DNA of 64,000 nucleotides from Physcia stellaris. Lineage: Eukaryota; Ascomycota; Lecanoromycetes; Caliciales; Physciaceae. Below the pieces are notes generated by a model. That model did no database searches. It was not told the origin of the DNA and saw only the letters and a list, made by a program, of their open reading frames with translations. Below are positions 58,382 to 64,000 of this stretch, piece after piece (the first letter of the stretch is position 1; the number at the start of each line of letters is the position of its first letter). The translations under genes and the position numbers were made by a program. The stretch is from contig JABSSW010000020.1 in the NCBI GenBank assembly GCA_018902385.1, positions 1-64,000 of the forward strand, read 5' to 3'.

Positions 58382-59596
58382 ATGCCGTCCTCAACCCATT
58401 CGCAAACATATTCTCTGCGAGCCGACAACCCCAGCGCGCCTACCTTGACGAGCTATCTACTTCAATTGATATCCATCAAGAAATCCAATCTCTGTGTTTC
58501 TGCCGACGTGCATACTTCCTCCGCCTTGCTCCGCCTAGCCGAGGACGTCGGTGACTACATCTGCGTTTTGAAGACTCATGCCGACATTATTGATGACTTC
58601 TCCGAGCAAACCATCAAACGCCTCAGCGAAGTTTCAAGGCGGAAGAACTTTTTGCTGTTCGAGGACCGAAAATTTGGTGACATTGGCAGTATGTATAAAT
58701 GCACAGCCGGCTGTGAAAGCAGCCGACATCGAGTCATAAGATTCGCTCACAACTGGCTATCTAGGCACCGTGCAGTCGCAGTATACACGAGGACCTCTTG
58801 CCATCGCAACTTGGGCCCACTTGACAAACGCTCACATCTTCCCCGGTCCTGCCATCATTGAAGCTCTGCATTCTGCTGCGAATGATACATTGCTGTCAAT
58901 CAACCGGTCTGTTTCCACCGAAATCTCCATTGGTACTCCACGTCTTAGCTTGGATGGATCCACAAACGGGCACGAGAACGAAGATGTGCCGACTCTAGTA
59001 TCAGAGGAATCCCTCAGCCCCAGGCCATCGGACGCTGGCCTGCGCAAAGGCAGCATTGTCACCGCTACAACAACAATATCGCAAACGTTTGAACCTGGGC
59101 CACCTAGTCCTGGTCTGTATCGTAGCCTCTCGTCTGGGGAAGGCGACGTTCAAGACAAGGAGATGGCATTGCAGGAGTTGGGACCTCCACCCCATGCGAG
59201 AGGCTTGCTCTTGTTGGCAGAAATGAGCTGCGAGGGCCATTTGATGACTCAGGATTATACTTCGACATGTCTTAGAGTGGCTCGGAAAGATCGAGAATTC
59301 GTCGTTGGCTTTGTCGCTCAACGATCGCTGAACACACAACCTGAAGATACGTTCATAACATTCACACCGGGTATCAACCTTCCACCAGAAGGCGTCCGAG
59401 GTGATTGGAAAACGGGGACGGATTCGGTCAGCAATGGAGAACCCCGAAGGAGGTGGTGTTTAAACATGGAGCCGATATCGTCATTGTCGGACGAGGCATA
59501 CTGAATGCGAGAGATCGACGGAAAGAAGCCGAAAGGTATCGAAAGGCTGCATGGGCGGCCTACTCAGACAGGGTCGGACGACGACCGTCGGAATAA
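58382..59596 (+). CDS. pyrG: Orotidine 5'-phosphate decarboxylase (pyrG/URA3), with one frameshift
   Basis: Two exons (58382-58688, 58765-59596) give about 379 residues. The enzyme makes UMP from OMP, the last step of pyrimidine synthesis. The active-site block is intact: [10 protein letters not shown] (about residue 61) and [10 protein letters not shown] (about 93), the latter completed across the 76-bp intron to GSTVQSQY. An insertion of about 90 Ser/Thr/Pro-rich residues follows the HIFPGP segment, as in pyr-4-type enzymes. The end has [31 protein letters not shown] and [11 protein letters not shown]. At 59407-59416, in GGAAAACGGGG, the frame changes once as if one base were lost, between GDWK and NGDGFGQQW. 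The rest is intact, so either an assembly error or a recent loss is possible. Confidence 0.88.
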
Positions 59597-60174
59597 ACTT
59601 CGTCAAACACAAGTCAGACCGGCAGCCAATTCCAATCTTATTCTGGACGTTCTAGGAGATCGACCTCGTTCAACGTCCTAATGCCCTTGATGGACATGAG
59701 ATGTTCGTACCCATTACCGATTACAATGGCGGCAAAGCCACAGTGTACAAGTACTCTACTCATGTCGTGGGGCCTGGGTCCTAAGAGAACACGTTCAACT
59801 GTTGGGACTTCTGAAATGAAGGATTTTCGCTATGTATCACGTATGATCGACGAGAAAGTGCTTTCAGTTATTGCAGCGACCCGCAGTCAGCTCAGGGCAG
59901 GTGCTTTGCTGGCGGTTCGATAGCATCTTTCGAGCCTCTACTAGACCCGCACAGGCGAGATTCGAAGTCACTTCGCGTCATCAATAGAAATGCAGCAAGT
60001 CCAGCCCAAAGTCAAAGTTCTCAGTCTGCTCGCTCACTCGCTTCAACCTCATCTGTGCCAATGGTATCTCTACGGAGGTTCGAAAACACCAAAAAAAAAA
60101 TATACTTTATTTCATTTCATCCTTCATACCTTCCATCGAATGCACCAAGCCTCTAAACTATCTACATCAACTAT
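59597..60174. other. Intergenic region without a recognised gene
   Basis: The 3' side of pyrG and of the Ser-rich wall protein gene converge here. The open frame at 59681-59923 (+) has no domain. A run of nine A's lies near 60092. Confidence 0.45.
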
Positions 60175-60759
60175 TTACATCATTCCCACCAGACCGACCG
60201 CCCCCAGCACGCCGGCACCAGCAGCCATCACCGCGGCCGTCGGCATCCCAACCGCGGCATTACTTGTGTTGGTCGCCTGCTTCGTCAACAAGCTGATCTC
60301 AGCTTTGTACACACTGCTCCAATAACTTTGCATTTCCTTTGGCAAATTCGTGGGTACCGACGGCTGTTCGGTCGTGCCAACCACATTGACGGCCTTCTGC
60401 AGCACACTGATCACCGATGGGGCATAAGGGTCGAACGACTCTATTGCGGCGGTCTGGGTCGCGGTTGCAGTGATGGACGATAGGGACTCGCGGGCGGAGG
60501 TATCGTGGCCGCGAGAGGAGGTGAAGCTTGCGTAGGCGTCGCTCTGGGCGGAGTTTAGGCCGGTGAGTGTGTAGGATGCTGTTGCGCCCGTACCGCTTGA
60601 TGAGGACTTCTTTGAAATTGAAGAGGAGGGTTTAGAGGAGGAGGATGCTTTGGCTGATGCTGATGCTGATGCTGATGCTGATAATGATGAGGAGTCGGCG
60701 GCGAAGGCGAGAGGGGAAAGGGCGAGGAGAGAGATGAGGGTTGTGAGTGTCAGTTGCAT
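60175..60759 (-). CDS. Ser/Ala-rich GPI-type cell surface protein
   Basis: A single exon encodes 194 residues. A signal peptide is evident (MQLTLTTLISLLALSPLAFA). A Ser/Ala repeat region follows (SASASASASAKASSSS, encoded by a GCTGAT-type hexamer repeat), then Ser/Thr-rich sequence likely to carry O-glycans. A more ordered part around SVISVLQKAVNVV and EMQSYWSSVYKAEISLLTK comes next. The C-terminus is hydrophobic after a small-residue stretch (SNAAVG...), typical of GPI attachment. It is paralogous in layout to the gene at 61759-62565, with which it shares a Y-x-SS-x-Y-x-A helix. The exact function is unknown; it is presumably bound to the wall or plasma membrane. Confidence 0.75.
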   Translation of the reverse strand: MQLTLTTLISLLALSPLAFAADSSSLSASASASASAKASSSSKPSSSISKKSSSSGTGATASYTLTGLNSAQSDAYASFTSSRGHDTSARESLSSITATATQTAAIESFDPYAPSVISVLQKAVNVVGTTEQPSVPTNLPKEMQSYWSSVYKAEISLLTKQATNTSNAAVGMPTAAVMAAGAGVLGAVGLVGMM

Positions 60760-61758
60760 GATTGCTAGTAGTTTGTGTTAAAAGAGTTCTTTAGATGGAG
60801 ATTGTGATGTTATTCTGGCTATGAGGTTCTGCGGTTATCGTCGAAATGGTCTGGTCTTTGATGTCAATCCCTCCAACAAACGACCACCATTGAAGACTTG
60901 TTATATACATTCACTCCATCGGGAACTGTCCTCAGCTGCTTTGGTATCAGCAATGCAGCATGTCCATCAACGGTTCATCCGGCATTGCGCCATGTGTGTA
61001 AAAGCCACGGCCAAGAATGCCAGATGCTCGTAATGCTGCTTCCTGACAACGTTGCTGCCAGGTGTGTCGACCACTGGAATCCTTCTAGATGGTTATATGA
61101 AACCCCCTGCGCCATCACTTTTCCTGAGAGACTATCCCTGGAGATTTGAAATAATCGTTGGAATAAGCATAGCAGGTCGAGTTACACAGCCTTGGGGATT
61201 CTGATCCTCCAGGATCCTGTCTTGGCACAGGCCACGCTCGATGCGCAGCACCAATTCTGAAACGACGTGAACTTTGCGGAGTCTCGAAACTTCAATTTTG
61301 TTGAGCTCATTCCGTTTGGGGAGGTTGGAAACATTGCAATGCTGTCAATGGCTTTACTTGGGGTCACATTGTGGACGATGGTGATGGTGTGTCGTGAGAT
61401 TACGTCTGCTTGAGCCATATTATTATTGATGAACTACGAGGACGCAGCGTTCGCATCGGTCTTTCCAACGGTTCCAGTGGTCATAATAAAATAACAGTAG
61501 ATGGAAACATCAGCTTCGACAACAAAGGGAAGTGGAGGCACATGGAGCGGAATGAAGCGTAGCATCTGGTGTCATCGATGATAGTAAAACGATATATTGG
61601 AAAATGACTCTTGGGGTATTTCCGCGCTATGCTATGCCAGACAAGATCGCTCAAAAGACAGATACCTAAAAGCAATGAACGCCGCTAATGCACTCGCTAA
61701 GTTCGCAGCAAACAACAGAGAAGAGGTTATCGTCGATAGACGCATGTTTTGATCACGA
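60760..61758. other. Region between the two wall-protein genes
   Basis: This stretch holds the promoter of the 60175-60759 gene. It also has a minus-strand frame of 78 codons at 61182-61418 (MAQADVISRHTITIVHNV...), with balanced codon use and several Cys. That frame could be a small gene or a fragment but has no recognisable family or signal peptide, so I do not call it as a gene. Confidence 0.4.
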
Positions 61759-62565
61759 TCATAGGAAAGCAGCCACTCCAGCGACTCCCAACATACCGAG
61801 ACCCGCCATCTTCATGGCACCAGTTGGTTGTGCCATAGCGGCAGCACCAGTGCTGCTGCTTGAACTGGCAGTACCGGTTCCGGTCGCCTTGGAGTCTTTC
61901 TTTGTGGTTGATTCCTTGGGTCGGCCGGTGGTCTCAAGCGGCTTGACACCTGTAGAGGTGGAAGAGCCAGACCCAGTGCTACTCGATTCGAGGGCAACGG
62001 CAGGATCTTGTCCCTTGGTTGCCTTCGGAGTGGACGAGGCCTTCTTTGTGGATGAGGGCCTCTTTGTGCCAGTGCTCGTTGGTTTGTCAGATCTGTTGGT
62101 TTCGGTGGTCTTTGCTGGGGTTTTGGTCGGGGCACTTGGGCTAGTGATGTCTGGCAGAAGCTGTGCTACATCGCTGCTTGTCTGAACATCTTTCTTGTCT
62201 ACCATTCTGTTGATGATGCTTGCCTGGGCGAGGTAGTAGCTGGAAAGGTAGGCGGATGCTTTGGGGTTGGTGTCTTTGAGGTACTCTGGGAGCTCTGGCT
62301 TAGCTGTTTCCAAGGCCTTGATGCGGAAATCCGACTCCTCCTTCGCCTTTGTGGCGACTGGGACATCGGCAGTTGCAAGGACTCTGTTGACTGAGCTGAA
62401 TTCTGACTTGGTCGCTTGAGCGTGTTGGTAGTCTTTGATTGCGGACCATTGTTGATCACTCAAGCCTGTAGCAGCGACGGCAGCAGTAGACTTGGGAGCG
62501 GCAGAGACTGTGGAAGTGAGGGTGAGGAAGGAGATGACTGGAATGGCGACGGCGGACTTCATCAT
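61759..62565 (-). CDS. Ser/Thr-rich GPI-type cell surface protein
   Basis: A single exon encodes 268 residues. A signal peptide (MMKSAVAIPVISFLTLTSTV) precedes an alpha-helical region to about residue 115, including LSDQQWSAIKDYQHAQATKS and PKASAYLSSYYLAQASIINR. A long Ser/Thr/Lys/Pro-rich stalk follows, then small residues and a hydrophobic tail (MAGLGMLGVAGVAAFL) typical of GPI attachment. Layout and the AYLSSYYLAQASI helix match the neighbouring gene at 60175, so the pair probably arose by duplication. It is presumably a cell wall protein; function unknown. A TATATA motif on the same strand at about 62755-62760 may be its TATA box. Confidence 0.78.
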   Translation of the reverse strand: MMKSAVAIPVISFLTLTSTVSAAPKSTAAVAATGLSDQQWSAIKDYQHAQATKSEFSSVNRVLATADVPVATKAKEESDFRIKALETAKPELPEYLKDTNPKASAYLSSYYLAQASIINRMVDKKDVQTSSDVAQLLPDITSPSAPTKTPAKTTETNRSDKPTSTGTKRPSSTKKASSTPKATKGQDPAVALESSSTGSGSSTSTGVKPLETTGRPKESTTKKDSKATGTGTASSSSSTGAAAMAQPTGAMKMAGLGMLGVAGVAAFL

Positions 62566-63740
62566 GAAAAGGATTATACAAAGTGAAGAGGGTTGAAAGA
62601 GGAGGGTTTGGTGTCTCCGTAGGCTTTTGTGAAATGAGTGATTCAGGTATAAAGCTTTGGTTTTGGAGAAAGATTGAGATGTATGTGAGAGTGTGGGGAA
62701 GAATTTTGCTTAGACGAGGAAGATGGAGAAGAGGATGAGAACGGAAAGCGTTGATATATACTGGGGTCGTAGCACCAACAAATCCTACGAAGACGTTCAA
62801 AATAGGTATCCATAGACTCGCGTTGGCAACATGAGGCTGGTGATGTGATCCTTGGGGCATGGCTTGTATCTGATCCCTTGGACCTAGTGCACGGATACAT
62901 AGCCCTACTCAGAGCCCCAACGCTATCTTGCACCTTTACTGGCATAGCTACGAGCGAGTTGACCTTGCGAGACGGATGCGAAACACAGGTGGTAAAGATG
63001 CTTCGCATGGGAAAGCAGCTGGCGTGACTTGAGCTGAGACTGTGCTGTCTTCGCTACCTCGATTTTCGGCGGGTAGAGATGCAAAAGGACTGCTCACGAT
63101 GTGAAGTACGGAGTACCCTCGAGTCCCACAGCTCTCAAATTCAGCAGCCACAAAGCCGGACGTGTGCTGCACGAGGTCAATTGTTTCGTGATCCAACGTC
63201 GTTGACAGTGACAACAAATTCAGATGTACGTACGGAGTATTCTAGGAGACAACGAACAATTCGAACTTTCTTGGCAAGGGTCTGTTCTACTTCGACGCTG
63301 ACTGGCTGGTGGAGGATAGTGAAACAACTGCGGCCAAGGGAGAATACTACTACTAGATAGTAGTAGGGAGTAGGCGTAAAGAGATTCATAGATCCATCGT
63401 GTCGTCAATCTCGTTTCACCTCACTCCAGCTACCTTCTCAAGCTCGAATTACCTTGGGACAAGGTCGCCGGACAGAATTTCGCTCCGATCAATCCAAAAT
63501 TGCCAGGGTGGAAGCTTGGTCACCAGCGAGCAGTTCATTGAAGCCCGATAATAATGGAACGTTCCGTTTCTTACCAAGGCCTTCTGCAGTAAGGTAGTTG
63601 GCGTCTTCTCCTTTGAACAATCGAATAATTAATATTATTAAACCCCTCCCCGTGCTTGGCAAGATTCTTGGTTTCTGGTTTCTGGTTTCTGATTACATAA
63701 TGCCAGGATCGAGATCTGGAAAGGGTCACTGGCCAGATGG
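62566..63740. other. Intergenic region without a recognised gene
   Basis: Besides the probable promoter of the wall-protein gene, I see only overlapping chance frames. A 7-bp repeat (GGTTTCT, three to four copies) lies at about 63664-63691. Confidence 0.45.
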
Positions 63741-63908
63741 TTGTCTCAGTTAATCAGACCCCTGGCTAGCCTAAAAGCCAGCATTTCTCGCCAGAGAGTC
63801 TGAGTCAAAGATCGAGTAAATCGTTGTCTCAGCTATTCAGACCCCTGGCTAGTTCGGCCAAGCCTTCATTTTTCGCCAAAAATCTGAGCCAAATAACGAA
63901 TAAATTTT
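63741..63908. repeat. Imperfect tandem duplication, two units of about 84 bp, at an AT-block edge
   Basis: Units 63741-63823 and 63824-63908 both start TTGTCTCAG and share CAGACCCCTGGCTAG and a TCGCCA...TCTGAG stretch. The right unit has lost several CT, AG and GG sites relative to the left, for example CTCGCCAGAGAG against TTCGCCAAAAA. The right unit adjoins the AT-rich block that begins at about 63900. Confidence 0.75.
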
Positions 63909-64000
63909 GTTTTGAATTTTTTCGACTGCAATATTATTCAAAAAAAAATTCAATTAATCAAAATTTTGTGTATTTTCTGAAAAATTGAACGAAATTTTGA
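63909..64000. other. Start of another AT-rich hypermutated block
   Basis: The last 92 bases have no CC or GG and are very AT-rich, like the first 20.9 kb. The block continues beyond the window. Confidence 0.6.

Noticed and set aside
59395-59450. Small intron as an explanation for the pyrG frame change
   Set aside because: The only GT...AG pair is about 30 bp and does not restore the frame.
61182-61418. 78-codon minus-strand frame with balanced codon use
   Set aside because: Could be a small gene, but no family, signal peptide or conserved motif can be shown.

Overview
The window is nuclear DNA of a filamentous ascomycete (Pezizomycotina). Genes have short GT-AG introns, mostly 45-145 bp, with GCTAAC-type branch points, and the families are typically fungal: sedoheptulose bisphosphatase, Pus7, an anion:cation-symporter MFS protein, a Bni4-like protein, long-chain alcohol oxidase, sphingoid C4-hydroxylase, TCTP, OMP decarboxylase and GPI-type wall proteins. 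The OMP decarboxylase carries the long internal insertion known from pyr-4-like enzymes of Sordariomycetes and related classes, so I lean to that part of the Pezizomycotina (Leotiomycetes possible). The species cannot be named from the sequence.

Layout. Positions 1-20,935 form an AT-rich block made of nested, hypermutated retrotransposons. At the left edge is the 5' part of a minus-strand gypsy element (1-1433). Next are short coding-less LTR elements, one nested in the other's LTR (2110-6036 and 3978-5925), and a third partial copy (about 6610-7391). A full-length chromovirus-type gypsy element follows (7961 to about 20,730). It is split inside its integrase zinc-binding region by a 6,022-bp coding-poor LTR element (12,819-18,840) with a perfect GTCGA target duplication. 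The block ends abruptly 85 bp before the stop codon of the first gene.

Positions 21,020-42,232 are gene-bearing: SHB17-like (-), a TA-flanked MITE, PUS7 (+), a small tail-anchored protein (-), an MFS transporter (-, one frameshift), an unknown protein (-), a lone hypermutated repeat (32,818-33,705), BNI4-like (+) and FAO1-like (-). A second AT block (42,362-46,317) holds a TA-flanked DNA transposon of 3,286 bp and its 355-bp internal-deletion derivative in opposite orientation. Beside it lies a frameshifted ECM4-type glutathione transferase pseudogene. The rest is gene-bearing: a FYVE protein (+), SUR2 (-) divergent from TCTP (+), a conserved unknown protein (+), pyrG/URA3 (+, one frameshift) and two neighbouring paralogous GPI-type Ser/Thr-rich proteins (-). 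A further AT block begins at about 63,900.

The most notable signal is the mutation pattern of the repeats. They lack CC and GG almost completely, and the older ones also lack CT and AG, while CA/TG and CG remain abundant. Pairs of related copies inside the window differ almost only at CpC/CpT (ApG/GpG on the other strand). This looks like a RIP-like process with CpY (CpC before CpT) specificity instead of the CpA preference known from Neurospora.
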